Assembly: GCA_910585265.1 (NCBI GenBank)
Contig: CAJUCA010000007.1
Coordinates: forward strand, 1-64,000
DNA: 64,000 bases
Direction of reading: 5' to 3'
From: an uncultured Oscillospiraceae bacterium
Lineage (GTDB): Bacteria > Bacillota > Clostridia > Oscillospirales > Oscillospiraceae
Shown here piece after piece: positions 32,714 to 40,903 of this stretch. The translations under genes and the position numbers were made by a program. Below the pieces are notes generated by a model, which had not been told where the DNA came from, ran no database searches, and worked only from the letters and a program-made list of their open reading frames with translations. Position 1 is the first letter of the stretch. The number at the start of each line of letters is the position of its first letter.

Positions 32714-33340
32714 ATGAAAGCATTGGGAATGATCGAAACCAGGGGCCTGGTGGCCGCCATCGAGGCGGCCGACGCCATGGTGAAGGCCGCCAATGTATCC
32801 CTCCAATGTAAGGAGCACGTGGGCGGCGGGCTGGTCACCGTCATGGTGCGGGGCGACGTAGGGGCGGTCAAGGCCGCCACCGACGCGGGTGCCGCCGCCG
32901 CCGAACGGGTCGGCGAGCTGATTTCCGTCCACGTCATTCCCAGGCCCCACGGCGAGGTAGAGGAGATCCTGGGCGAGCTGCCCCCGCCGGACGCCGCGCC
33001 CCAGCCGGAGCCCCACGGCGAGGAGCCCCAGCCAGAGCCGGAACCCGAACCCGAACCGGAGCAGCCTCCCCAGCCCATCGCCCCGCCGGAGCCGCCTGCC
33101 GCGGTGGTGCCGCCTGAGCCGGAGCCCCAGCCGGAATCCCAGTCCGGGCCCCAGCAGGCCGCCCCTGACGGCGGCATCCCCACCGACGAGGAGCTGGAGG
33201 CCATGCCCGTGGTGCAGCTGCGGGTGCTGGCCCGCTCTCTCAACGTGGAGGGCATGAGCCGCCGGGAGATCCGGGACGCCAAGAAGGAGCCTCTGCTGGC
33301 CGAGATCCGGGCGTGTCTCGCCCGCCGGGGCCAGCGGTGA
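32714..33340 (+). CDS. eutK: BMC shell protein with Pro/Glu-rich linker and C-terminal helical domain (EutK-like)
   Basis: Residues 1-88 are a canonical BMC domain (ALGMIETRGLVAAIEAADAM, VMVRGDVGAVKAATDAG, HVIPRPH), very like the EutM proteins downstream. A linker of about 65 residues follows, almost entirely Pro, Glu and Gln. The C-terminal about 50 residues (EELEAMPVVQLRVLARSLNV, SRREIRDAKKEPLLAEI) are basic and resemble a SAP or Rho-N type nucleic-acid binding fold. Enterobacterial EutK also joins a BMC domain to a nucleic-acid-binding-like tail, though a different one, so 'EutK-like' is used by analogy. It lies between eutL and eutE. Confidence 0.82.
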   Translation: MKALGMIETRGLVAAIEAADAMVKAANVSLQCKEHVGGGLVTVMVRGDVGAVKAATDAGAAAAERVGELISVHVIPRPHGEVEEILGELPPPDAAPQPEPHGEEPQPEPEPEPEPEQPPQPIAPPEPPAAVVPPEPEPQPESQSGPQQAAPDGGIPTDEELEAMPVVQLRVLARSLNVEGMSRREIRDAKKEPLLAEIRACLARRGQR

Positions 33341-33369
33341 CCGGGCTGACAATAGGAGTGATGTGACAA

Positions 33370-34851
33370 ATGCAGTTAATTGATAAGGACTTACTGTCCA
33401 TGCAGGAGGTCCGCGAGCTGGTGGAGGCCGCCAAGGCCGCCCAGCGGGAGCTGGCCCAGATGAGCCAGACCCAGGTGGACCGCATCGTCCGGGCCATTGC
33501 CGACGCCGGCGTGCGCAACGCCCGCCGCCTGGCCCAGATGGCCAACGAGGACACCGGGTTCGGCATCGTAGATGACAAGGTCATCAAAAACGTCTTTGCC
33601 AGCCGCGGCGTGTACGAGCATATCAAGGACATGAAAACCATCGGCGAGATCAGCTGCGATCCCGCCCGGGGCGTCCACACCATCGCCGTGCCCGTGGGGG
33701 TGATCGCGGGCCTGATCCCGTCCACCAACCCCACGTCCACCGCGCTGTATAAGGCGGAGATCGCCATTAAGGCGGGCAACGCCATCGTGTTCTCCCCCCA
33801 CCCCACCGCCCTGCGCTGCATCCTGGAGACCGTGAAGGTCATCCGGCAGGCGGTATCCGAGGCGGGCGGGAACGAGGATCTGGTCTCCTGCATCACCATC
33901 CCCACCATGGAGGCCACCGACAACCTGATGCGCCACCGGGACGTGGCCATGATCCTGGCCACCGGCGGCTCCGCCATGGTCCGCGCGGCCTATTCCTCCG
34001 GCACCCCCGCCATCGGCGTGGGCCCGGGCAACGGCCCCGCCTACCTGGAAAAGAGCTGCGACCTGCCCCTGGCCGTCAAGCGCATCCTGGACTCCAAGAC
34101 CTTCGACAACGGCACCATCTGCGCCTCCGAGCAGTCCATCATCTGCGACGAGGACATGGTGGTGGCGGTGCAGGCCGAGATGGAAAAGCAGGGCGCGTAC
34201 TTCCTGGACGAGGCGGAGCGGGAGCAGCTGGGCCGGTTCATTCTCCGGGCCAACGGCACCATGAACCCCGAGATCGTGGGCCGCAGCGTGGCCACCATCG
34301 CCAAGCTGGCCGGCCTGACCAAGGTGCCCGCCGCCGCCCGTGTCCTGGTGGCCCGGGAGACCGGCGTGGGCCGGGGCCATCCCTACTCCAACGAGAAGCT
34401 GGGTCCCATCCTGGCCTTCTACGTGGGCAAGGACTACAAGGACGTGTGTGACAAGGTGTGCGAGATCCTCCACTACGAGGGGGCGGGCCATACCTTCTCC
34501 ATGCACACCCAGAGCAAGGAGATCGAGGACTACTTCGCCCGCCGGGTGCCCGCCTCCCGGATTCTGGTGAACACCCCCAGCGCGCTGGGCGGCATCGGCG
34601 GCACCACCGGCCTGATGCCCTCCCTGACCCTGGGCTGCGGCGCGGTGGGCGGCTCGGCCACGTCTGAGAACGTGGGCCCCATGCACCTGCTGAACCTGCG
34701 CTACGTGGCCCACGGCCTGAAGGAGCTGGAGGAGATCCGCGCCGGCGTGCCCTCCTGCGAGGACGGCGTGTGCCGGGTCAACCCCGATCTCAGCAGCATC
34801 GACATCGACGGCATCGTCAACAGTATCCTGGCCAAGCTCCGGGCACTGTAA
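33370..34851 (+). CDS. eutE: CoA-acylating acetaldehyde dehydrogenase
   Basis: A 493-residue aldehyde dehydrogenase that converts acetaldehyde, CoA and NAD+ to acetyl-CoA inside the shell. It begins with a helical targeting segment (DKDLLSMQEVRELVEAAKAA) and a short linker, then the ALDH core: GVIAGLIPSTNPTSTALYKA, GPGNGPAYLE, and the catalytic Cys in NGTICASEQS. Length is slightly above the usual 467 because of the C-terminal tail (about 470-493). It precedes the two eutM copies and supplies EutD with substrate. Confidence 0.96.
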   Translation: MQLIDKDLLSMQEVRELVEAAKAAQRELAQMSQTQVDRIVRAIADAGVRNARRLAQMANEDTGFGIVDDKVIKNVFASRGVYEHIKDMKTIGEISCDPARGVHTIAVPVGVIAGLIPSTNPTSTALYKAEIAIKAGNAIVFSPHPTALRCILETVKVIRQAVSEAGGNEDLVSCITIPTMEATDNLMRHRDVAMILATGGSAMVRAAYSSGTPAIGVGPGNGPAYLEKSCDLPLAVKRILDSKTFDNGTICASEQSIICDEDMVVAVQAEMEKQGAYFLDEAEREQLGRFILRANGTMNPEIVGRSVATIAKLAGLTKVPAAARVLVARETGVGRGHPYSNEKLGPILAFYVGKDYKDVCDKVCEILHYEGAGHTFSMHTQSKEIEDYFARRVPASRILVNTPSALGGIGGTTGLMPSLTLGCGAVGGSATSENVGPMHLLNLRYVAHGLKELEEIRAGVPSCEDGVCRVNPDLSSIDIDGIVNSILAKLRAL

Positions 34852-34893
34852 CGGGCCGCGCGACCCCTACTGAAATAAGGAGTGAATCATACA

Positions 34894-35181
34894 ATGGCAA
34901 CTATGCAGGCACTGGGCATGATCGAGACTAAGGGTCTGGTCAGCTCCATCGAAGCGGCCGACGCTATGGTCAAGGCCGCCAACGTCACCCTCATCGGCAA
35001 GGTCCATGTGGGCGGCGGTCTGGTCACCGTCATGGTCCGCGGCGACGTGGGCGCGGTCAAGGCCGCCACCGACGCCGGGGCCGCCGCCGCCGAGCGGGTG
35101 GGCGAGCTCATCTCCGTCCACGTGATCCCCAGGCCCCACGAGGAAGTGGAGTTCATCCTCCCCTCCCTGGACAAGGGCTAA
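34894..35181 (+). CDS. eutM: Microcompartment hexamer EutM, copy 1
   Basis: A 95-residue BMC-H shell protein, the main facet tile. It reads MQALGMIETKGLVSSIEAAD, then VGGGLVTVMVRGDVGAVKAA and HVIPRPHEEVEFILPSLDKG. ATG 34894 follows AAGGAGTG; an upstream in-frame ATG at 34882 overlaps that site. From base 34903 to 35159 it is identical to the next gene, so this is a recent tandem duplication. Confidence 0.95.
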   Translation: MATMQALGMIETKGLVSSIEAADAMVKAANVTLIGKVHVGGGLVTVMVRGDVGAVKAATDAGAAAAERVGELISVHVIPRPHEEVEFILPSLDKG

Positions 35182-35473
35182 CCCAAACTATCAAGGAGTG
35201 AAATAATATGGCAGCAATGCAGGCACTGGGCATGATCGAGACTAAGGGTCTGGTCAGCTCCATCGAAGCGGCCGACGCTATGGTCAAGGCCGCCAACGTC
35301 ACCCTCATCGGCAAGGTCCATGTGGGCGGCGGTCTGGTCACCGTCATGGTCCGCGGCGACGTGGGCGCGGTCAAGGCCGCCACCGACGCCGGGGCCGCCG
35401 CCGCCGAGCGGGTGGGCGAGCTCATCTCCGTCCACGTGATCCCCAGGCCCCACGAGGAAGTGGAGTTCATCCT
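34903..35473. repeat. Tandem 257-bp identical repeat (eutM pair)
   Basis: Bases 34903-35159 recur without a mismatch at 35217-35473 (offset 314). The flanks diverge, including the third positions at the gene ends. Such identity points to recent duplication or ongoing gene conversion and could allow copy loss. Confidence 0.9.
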
Positions 35474-35492
35474 TCCCTCTCTGGAGAAGTGA
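35208..35492 (+). CDS. eutM: Microcompartment hexamer EutM, copy 2
   Basis: A 94-residue BMC-H protein differing from copy 1 only in the first residues (MAAM against MATM) and the last two (EK against DKG). It has its own AAGGAGTG site. Two nearly equal EutM genes probably raise the supply of the most abundant shell tile; a difference in function is not expected from sequence. Confidence 0.95.
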   Translation: MAAMQALGMIETKGLVSSIEAADAMVKAANVTLIGKVHVGGGLVTVMVRGDVGAVKAATDAGAAAAERVGELISVHVIPRPHEEVEFILPSLEK

Positions 35493-35533
35493 AGTAGGCC
35501 CATAAACTTCCGCCGAGAAAGGGGGGACACCCA

Positions 35534-36328
35534 TTGAGAGCAATCACCGAGGATATCCTGCGGCTGGAGCTGCGCAATTCCCAGCCGGAGGTGTACTACA
35601 TCCCCACGGGGAAGATCCTCACGCCCGCGGCCCGGGAATACCTCCAGCAGCGCAAGATCAAGATCGCCAAAGAGGGGGAGTGTCCCCAGCGGGCCCCGGA
35701 GGGGGACGCGGCCCCCTCCGCGCCCCAGCCCGCGCCCCAGCCGGTGACGGCCGCCCCCAAGCCCAAGTATGTGGACTACCAGAGCGGCTCCTACTACATG
35801 GAGAAGCCGGAGCACATGACCCAGCTCTTTGACAACCAGCTGGTGGCGAAAAACCACCCCCGGATCCTGTTCCGGGGCAAGCTGGACAGCCTCCAGGCCC
35901 TGGTGGTGCTGGATCAGGCACTGATCGCCGGGGCGGGCGGCAGCCAGCAGCTGCTGGCCGACCTGGACGACGTGCTGAAGGCTCTGCGCAATCTCATGCG
36001 CTGCGACGTGCTGGACGAGGAGCTGCACAGCGGCACCATCATCGGCCTGACCCACGGGGAGCTGCGGGAGCACTCCCACAACCCCATGAAGTTCTACAAC
36101 ATCCGGCAGATGATCCTGCCCAGCTACACCATGGGCCGGGACTACGCCCTGCTCAACCAGCTGCGGGCCGCCATCCGGGAGACCGAGGTGGCCGCGGCCA
36201 ACGCCTTCTATGACGGCTTCCGGTTCAGCCGGAGCGACATCATTGAGGAGCTCAACCGCCTGTCCAGCGCGCTGCACATCATGATGTGCAAGTACCTGGC
36301 GGGCGACTACAAGGGGGCGGCGAAATGA
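35534..36328 (+). CDS. eutT: EutT, cobalamin adenosyltransferase
   Basis: A 264-residue enzyme predicted to convert cob(I)alamin and ATP to adenosylcobalamin, the EutBC cofactor. Recognisable parts are the N-terminal IPTGKILTPAAREYLQQRKI, a Pro/Ala linker (about 50-75), then PEHMTQLFDNQLVAKNHPRI, FRGKLDSLQALVVLDQ and a long helical C-terminus. The CCxxC metal motif of enterobacterial EutT is not visible, so it belongs to the Firmicute subgroup. The start is a TTG at 35534 after AAAGGGGGG. Its stop overlaps the eutD start. Confidence 0.9.
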   Translation: MRAITEDILRLELRNSQPEVYYIPTGKILTPAAREYLQQRKIKIAKEGECPQRAPEGDAAPSAPQPAPQPVTAAPKPKYVDYQSGSYYMEKPEHMTQLFDNQLVAKNHPRILFRGKLDSLQALVVLDQALIAGAGGSQQLLADLDDVLKALRNLMRCDVLDEELHSGTIIGLTHGELREHSHNPMKFYNIRQMILPSYTMGRDYALLNQLRAAIRETEVAAANAFYDGFRFSRSDIIEELNRLSSALHIMMCKYLAGDYKGAAK

Positions 36329-36942
36329 CGGCAGAACAGATCTCCGCGGCGGTGATGAATTCCGTCCACCGGGCGGGGCTGGTTGAGGTCGAGGTCTCCG
36401 CCCGCCACGTCCACCTGTCCCAGGCCGACGCCGAGGTGCTTTTTGGCCCCGGCGTCGGGCTGGAGCCGGCCCGTCCCCTGTCCCAGCCGGGGCAGTTCCT
36501 GTCCCAGCAGCGGGTGACCCTCGTGGGCCCCAAGGGCCGCAAGGAGCGCACCGCCGTCCTGGGCCCGGTGCGCCCGGCGTCCCAGGTGGAGCTGTCCAAG
36601 AGCGACTGCGTGGAGCTGGGCGTGGACGCGCCCCTGCGGGAGTCCGGCGACGTGGCCGGCTCCGGCTCCATCGTCATCGAGGGCCCCTGCGGCACCCTGG
36701 AGCTGAAGGAGGGCGTGATCATCGCCCGCAACCACATCCATGTCACCGCCCCCGATTCCATCATGTTCGACCTGCGGGATAAGCAGCGGGTGGACGTGGC
36801 CCTGCTGACGGAGCGGCCCGTGGTGCTGCGGGACGTGCTGATCCGGGTGAGCACCCGGTTCAGCTGCAAGATGCACATTGATTTCGACGAGGCCAACGCC
36901 GCCCTGGTCAAGGGCTTCACCCTGGGCCGCATTCTCCGGTGA
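36325..36942 (+). CDS. eutD: EutD, PduL-type phosphotransacylase
   Basis: A 205-residue zinc enzyme of the PduL family converting acetyl-CoA and phosphate to acetyl phosphate and recycling CoA. The histidine motifs SARHVHLSQAD and IIARNHIHVTAPDS are both present. The N-terminus (TAEQISAAVMNSVHRAG) looks like a shell-targeting helix. The ATG overlaps the eutT stop by four bases. It is not related to the Pta-type EutD of enterobacteria; the symbol follows Firmicute usage. Confidence 0.93.
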   Translation: MTAEQISAAVMNSVHRAGLVEVEVSARHVHLSQADAEVLFGPGVGLEPARPLSQPGQFLSQQRVTLVGPKGRKERTAVLGPVRPASQVELSKSDCVELGVDAPLRESGDVAGSGSIVIEGPCGTLELKEGVIIARNHIHVTAPDSIMFDLRDKQRVDVALLTERPVVLRDVLIRVSTRFSCKMHIDFDEANAALVKGFTLGRILR

Positions 36943-36964
36943 GGGCCAAAAGGAGCGTATCGCT

Positions 36965-37783
36965 ATGATGGATCTGGATCGGGTCAACACCTATATGGAG
37001 CGGATCAAGGCCTCCGAGCGCACCGCCTTCCGCCCCGTGGGCTCCAGGCTCAAGGTGGGCGTGGACCTGGGCACCGCCTATATCGCCCTGGTGGTGCTGG
37101 ATGAGGAGGATAACCCCATCGCCTGCGAAAAGCAGGCGGCGGGGGTGCTGAAGGACGGCGTGGTGGTGGACTACACCGGCGCGCTGAACATCGTGCGGGA
37201 GCTGAAGAAGAAGCTGGAGGAGCGTTTGGACGCGGAGCTGCTCAACTGCGCCATCGCCATGCCTGCCGGAACGGAATCCAGCGCGCGCACCCACCAGTAC
37301 GTGGCGGAGGGCGCGGGGTTCGAGGTCACCGCCGTGCTGGATGAGCCCAGCGCAGCCAACGCCATCTACCAGATTCAGAACGGCGTCATCGTGGACATCG
37401 GCGGCGGCACCACCGGACTTGCCATCCTCCGGGACGGCAAGGTGGTGCGCACCGAGGACGAGCCCACGGGCGGCACCCACCTGTCCCTGGTGCTGGCGGG
37501 GAACTATCACGTCAGCTTCCAGGAGGCGGAGGCCATCAAGCAGGACTACGCCCGGCACCGGGAGATCCTGCCCGTGGTCCGCCCGGTGGTGGAGAAAATG
37601 GCCGCCATCGTCCGCCGCTATCTGGCGGGCACCGATGTGGACGCCATCTACCTGTGCGGCGGCACCTGCTGCCTCACCGGGATCGAGGGCATCTTCGAGA
37701 AGGAAACCCAAATCAAAACCGTAAAGCCGGCGGACCCCTTCCTGGTGACGCCGGCAGGGATTGCAATGAACTGCAAAATCTAA
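36965..37783 (+). CDS. eutJ: EutJ, Hsp70-like chaperone
   Basis: A 272-residue protein of the actin/Hsp70 ATPase fold, without a substrate-binding domain. Nucleotide loops are VGVDLGTAYIALVVLDEE and VDIGGGTTGLAILRDGK. An adenosine-type motif LCGGTCCLTGIEG lies near the end. Length fits EutJ (about 270). It is thought to help fold or assemble microcompartment proteins. ATG 36965 follows AAGGAGCG. It lies between eutD and the TIGR02536-type gene. Confidence 0.93.
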   Translation: MMDLDRVNTYMERIKASERTAFRPVGSRLKVGVDLGTAYIALVVLDEEDNPIACEKQAAGVLKDGVVVDYTGALNIVRELKKKLEERLDAELLNCAIAMPAGTESSARTHQYVAEGAGFEVTAVLDEPSAANAIYQIQNGVIVDIGGGTTGLAILRDGKVVRTEDEPTGGTHLSLVLAGNYHVSFQEAEAIKQDYARHREILPVVRPVVEKMAAIVRRYLAGTDVDAIYLCGGTCCLTGIEGIFEKETQIKTVKPADPFLVTPAGIAMNCKI

Positions 37784-37804
37784 CCATTGAAAGGGGGGTC
37801 AGCC

Positions 37805-38554
37805 ATGGATCATAAGGAATTGGTCGAGCTGATCCTGGCCCGCGTCATGGAGAAGCTGTCCCAGGGCGGCGACTGCTCCCAGGAGTGCCCCTGCGGCGGC
37901 CCCGCCCCCGATGACGGGCGGCCCGGCCTGCTGATCCTGACCCAGGAGCACGGGCAGACCTGCCACTCCGTTCTGGAGGACCCGCGCCTGACCGCGCGCT
38001 ACCGCACGGAATGCGCCCTCCTCCAGAACTACCAGGTGGACCTGGACAGGTTCGAGGCCGTGGTGATCTACGAATTTACCAACGAGACGCTGTGCAAGCT
38101 GGCCGGGGGCATCTGCGACACGCCGTTCCTCAAGCTGGCCCAGCAGGCCCTGCTGGGCGGCAAGCGGGTGTTCGTCCCCACCGAGGAGCTGGAGGCCATG
38201 CGCGCCACCTCCTGCAAGCTGCCCGCGCCCTACTGCGCCATGCTTCAGGAGAAGCTGGCCCTGCTCACCGCCTGCGGCCTGACCATCTGCTCCCAGCAGA
38301 ACCTGGCCGGGGCCATCCTGGACGGGGCCTGCCCCGCCTGCGACGCGCCCGTTCCCGCCCCCGCGCCGGAGCCCTGCTGTCCGGCCAAGGAGCTGCACCT
38401 GGAGAAGCGGGTGATCACAGAGCGGGACGTCACCGCCGCCGACGCGGATAAAGTCACCTGCATCCACATCGGCGAAAAGGCCATTCTGACCGCGCTGGCC
38501 GCGGAATACGCGAAATCCAAGGGCATCCGCCTGATCCGCGGCGCGGCGCGCTGA
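37805..38554 (+). CDS. Ethanolamine utilization protein, TIGR02536-like
   Basis: A 249-residue protein found in Firmicute eut operons; I assign it to the TIGR02536-type group from its context and pattern. The N-terminus (HKELVELILARVMEKLSQ) is a likely encapsulation helix. After a Cys/Pro-rich linker (CSQECPCGG), the domain includes VVIYEFTNETLCKLAGGI and ALLGGKRVFVPTEELE. The C-terminus (RVITERDVTAADADKVTCIH) resembles the PduM/EutQ-neighbour proteins. Its role is unknown; a place inside the shell is inferred from the helix. It lies between eutJ and eutN. Confidence 0.8.
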   Translation: MDHKELVELILARVMEKLSQGGDCSQECPCGGPAPDDGRPGLLILTQEHGQTCHSVLEDPRLTARYRTECALLQNYQVDLDRFEAVVIYEFTNETLCKLAGGICDTPFLKLAQQALLGGKRVFVPTEELEAMRATSCKLPAPYCAMLQEKLALLTACGLTICSQQNLAGAILDGACPACDAPVPAPAPEPCCPAKELHLEKRVITERDVTAADADKVTCIHIGEKAILTALAAEYAKSKGIRLIRGAAR

Positions 38555-38595
38555 CTGGTTCTCGGCCCATCGCCCGGACGAAATGAGGGAAATTC

Positions 38596-38886
38596 ATGCA
38601 AGTGGCAAAAGTGATCGGAAACATCTGGGCGACCCGGAAAGAGGAAAAGCTGGCCGGCCTGAAGCTGCTGCTTGTCCAGCCCATCAACCCCCTGACGGGG
38701 GAGCTGTACCGCATCCCCCTGGTGGCCGCCGACATCATCGGCGCGGGCGTGGGGGAGACGGTGCTGGTGGTCGGCGGCAGCTCCGCCCGGAGCGCGGCCG
38801 GGGACATGAAAACCCCGGTGGACGCCACCGTGGTGGGCATTGTGGACGACCAGGACGTGGACGCCAGCGTTTTGCAGCAGGCCTGA
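38596..38886 (+). CDS. eutN: EutN, pentameric shell vertex protein
   Basis: A 96-residue EutN/CcmL-type protein closing the vertices of the shell. The sequence pattern is MQVAKVIGNIWATRKEEKLA, then KLLLVQPINP, GAGVGETVLVVGGSSAR and a terminal VDATVVGIVDDQDV. Length and motif order agree with the family. It is followed by the redox genes pduS-like and pduT-like. Confidence 0.95.
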   Translation: MQVAKVIGNIWATRKEEKLAGLKLLLVQPINPLTGELYRIPLVAADIIGAGVGETVLVVGGSSARSAAGDMKTPVDATVVGIVDDQDVDASVLQQA

Positions 38887-38942
38887 GCCCCCGGACCGGG
38901 GGCCGGGCCCTGCCGCGGCCCACAAGGAAATAAGGTGAGAGT

Positions 38943-40289
38943 ATGAATTTGACCCAAGCGGTGCGGGAGGCCGGCGTTGTGGGCGCGGGCGGCGCGGGAT
39001 TCCCCACCCATGTAAAGCTCAACGCCTCGGCGGAGTGCTTCATTGTCAACGCCGCCGAGTGCGAGCCGCTGATCGAGACCGACAAATACCTGTGCCGCAC
39101 CTTCCCGGAGGAGGTGGTGGCCGCGGCCGCGGCCATCGCCGCCCACCTGGGAGCCAAGCGGGCGGTCATCGCCCTGAAGGGCAAGTACCGGGAGGAGATC
39201 GCCGCCCTGGAGGGGGCGATCCAGAAGCTGGGGGCCAAGGTGGAGATCTTCCAGATGGCCACCTTCTACCCCGCCGGGGACGAGCAGACCATGGTTCAGC
39301 AGGTCACCGGGCGCAGCGTGCCCGAGCGGGGCCTGCCCCTGGACGTGGGCTGTGTGGTGGACAACGTGGGCACCCTGCTCAACGTCCTCCAGGCCCTGAA
39401 CGGCGACCCCGTCACCGACAAATACCTGTCCGTGGTGGGCGAGGTGAAGGAGCCCGTCATGCTCCACGTGCCCATCGGCACCCCGCTGTCGGAGTGCGTC
39501 GCGGCGGCGGATCCTGTCCTGACGGACTACGCCGTTATCGTGGGCGGGCCCATGATGGGCAAGCCCCTCACCGCCCAGGCGGACATCGACGCCGCCGTGG
39601 TGACCAAGACCACCGGGAACATCATCGTCCTGCCCCGGGACCACTACCTGTTCCGCCGCGCCCAGCTCAGCCTGGACGCCATCCGGCACCAGACCAAGAG
39701 CGCGTGCATCCAGTGCCGTATGTGCACCGACCTGTGCCCCCGCTACCTCATCGGGCACCAGATCCGGCCCAACCTGGTGATGCGGAACCTGTGGCGGGAA
39801 AAGACCATCACCGACGACGGCGATTACCTGGCCGCCTTCGGGGACGCCGCCAACTGCTGCGACTGCGGCGTGTGCGAGATGTTCGCCTGCCCCATGGGGC
39901 TGTCCCCCCGGCGGGTGAACCAGTACATCAAGGGCCAGCTGCGCCAGAAGGGCATCCAGGTGCCCCGGAACATGGAGCCCCAGGCCCGTCCCTTCGTGGA
40001 CGACCGCAAGACGCCCACCGGGCGGCTCATCGCCCGCCTGGGCCTGGCCCAGTACGACGGCAAGCACGCCCACGCCTGCAAGACCCTGGAGCCGGAGCGG
40101 GTGACCATCCCCTTCCAGCAGCACATCGGCAAGCCCGCCGTCCCGGTGAAGTCCGCCGGGGACACGGTGCGCCGGGGCGAGCTGCTGGCCCAGGCGGCGG
40201 AGGGCCTGTCCGTCAACATCCACGCCAGCATCGACGGCGTGGTGGAGCAGGTCACTGGAACGGGCGCGACCATCAGAAGAAAGGAGTGA
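38943..40289 (+). CDS. pduS: PduS-like cobalamin reductase / RnfC-type redox protein
   Basis: A 448-residue flavin and iron-sulfur protein. The N-terminal RnfC-like domain starts VREAGVVGAGGAGFPTHVKL. An SLBB domain follows (VGEVKEPVMLHVPIGTPLSE), then two [4Fe-4S] motifs, CIQCRMCTDLCPRYLIG and CCDCGVCEMFACP. A C-terminal biotinyl-like sandwich ends it. PduS reduces cob(II)alamin in propanediol microcompartments. Here it probably keeps EutT supplied or moves electrons across the shell with the PduT-like protein four bases downstream. Confidence 0.92.
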   Translation: MNLTQAVREAGVVGAGGAGFPTHVKLNASAECFIVNAAECEPLIETDKYLCRTFPEEVVAAAAAIAAHLGAKRAVIALKGKYREEIAALEGAIQKLGAKVEIFQMATFYPAGDEQTMVQQVTGRSVPERGLPLDVGCVVDNVGTLLNVLQALNGDPVTDKYLSVVGEVKEPVMLHVPIGTPLSECVAAADPVLTDYAVIVGGPMMGKPLTAQADIDAAVVTKTTGNIIVLPRDHYLFRRAQLSLDAIRHQTKSACIQCRMCTDLCPRYLIGHQIRPNLVMRNLWREKTITDDGDYLAAFGDAANCCDCGVCEMFACPMGLSPRRVNQYIKGQLRQKGIQVPRNMEPQARPFVDDRKTPTGRLIARLGLAQYDGKHAHACKTLEPERVTIPFQQHIGKPAVPVKSAGDTVRRGELLAQAAEGLSVNIHASIDGVVEQVTGTGATIRRKE

Positions 40290-40293
40290 GCGT

Positions 40294-40833
40294 ATGAGAA
40301 CGGCAATCGGAATGGTGGAGCTGAACAGCATCGCCAAAGGCATTGAGACCTGCGACTATATGGTAAAGGCCGCTCAGGTGGAGCTCATCCGCTCCTCCAC
40401 GGTATGCCCCGGCAAATACCTGATCCTCATCGCCGGGGACACCGGCGACGTGCGGGCCGCCATGAAGGAGGGCGAGAGCCGGGGCGGCGAGTGCGTGGTA
40501 GACACGCTGCTGCTGCCCAACGTCCACCCCCAGCTCATCCCCGCCATCAGCATGGCGACCCAGACGCCCCCCCTGGGCGCGGTGGGCGTGCTGGAGTTCT
40601 ACTCCGTGGCCTCCGCCATCACCGCCGCCGATATCGCCGCCAAGGCCGCCAACATCACCCTGATCGAGGTGCGCATCGGCTACGCCATCGGCGGCAAGGG
40701 CTACGTCACCCTCACCGGGGACGTGGGCGCGGTGAGGGCGGCGGTGGCCGCCGCCACCCGGGACGCCCAGCTCCTGGTGGGCACCACCGTTATCCCGCGG
40801 CCCGCTAAGCAGGTGTTCGATTCCCTGCTGTAA
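40294..40833 (+). CDS. pduT: PduT-like tandem-BMC shell protein with pore cysteine
   Basis: A 179-residue trimeric BMC protein with two domains: AIGMVELNSIAKGIETCDYM and AVGVLEFYSVASAITAADIA. Cys38, in the motif VCPGK, sits at the position that in PduT binds a [4Fe-4S] cluster at the trimer axis. This supports an electron conduit through the shell. The ribosome site AAGGAGTG overlaps the pduS-like stop. Both lie before the transporter gene eutH. Confidence 0.92.
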   Translation: MRTAIGMVELNSIAKGIETCDYMVKAAQVELIRSSTVCPGKYLILIAGDTGDVRAAMKEGESRGGECVVDTLLLPNVHPQLIPAISMATQTPPLGAVGVLEFYSVASAITAADIAAKAANITLIEVRIGYAIGGKGYVTLTGDVGAVRAAVAAATRDAQLLVGTTVIPRPAKQVFDSLL

Positions 40834-40903
40834 GGCTCTTAAACCCGTCTTTAACGGGGGCTTTCGCTCCTGTCAAAAGAGAAAACTTAGAGGAGGAACA
40901 TAC

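Noticed and set aside
38454..40343. A 629-codon minus-strand frame opposite the pduS-like and eutN genes
   Set aside because: Shadow frame across several well-supported plus-strand genes.
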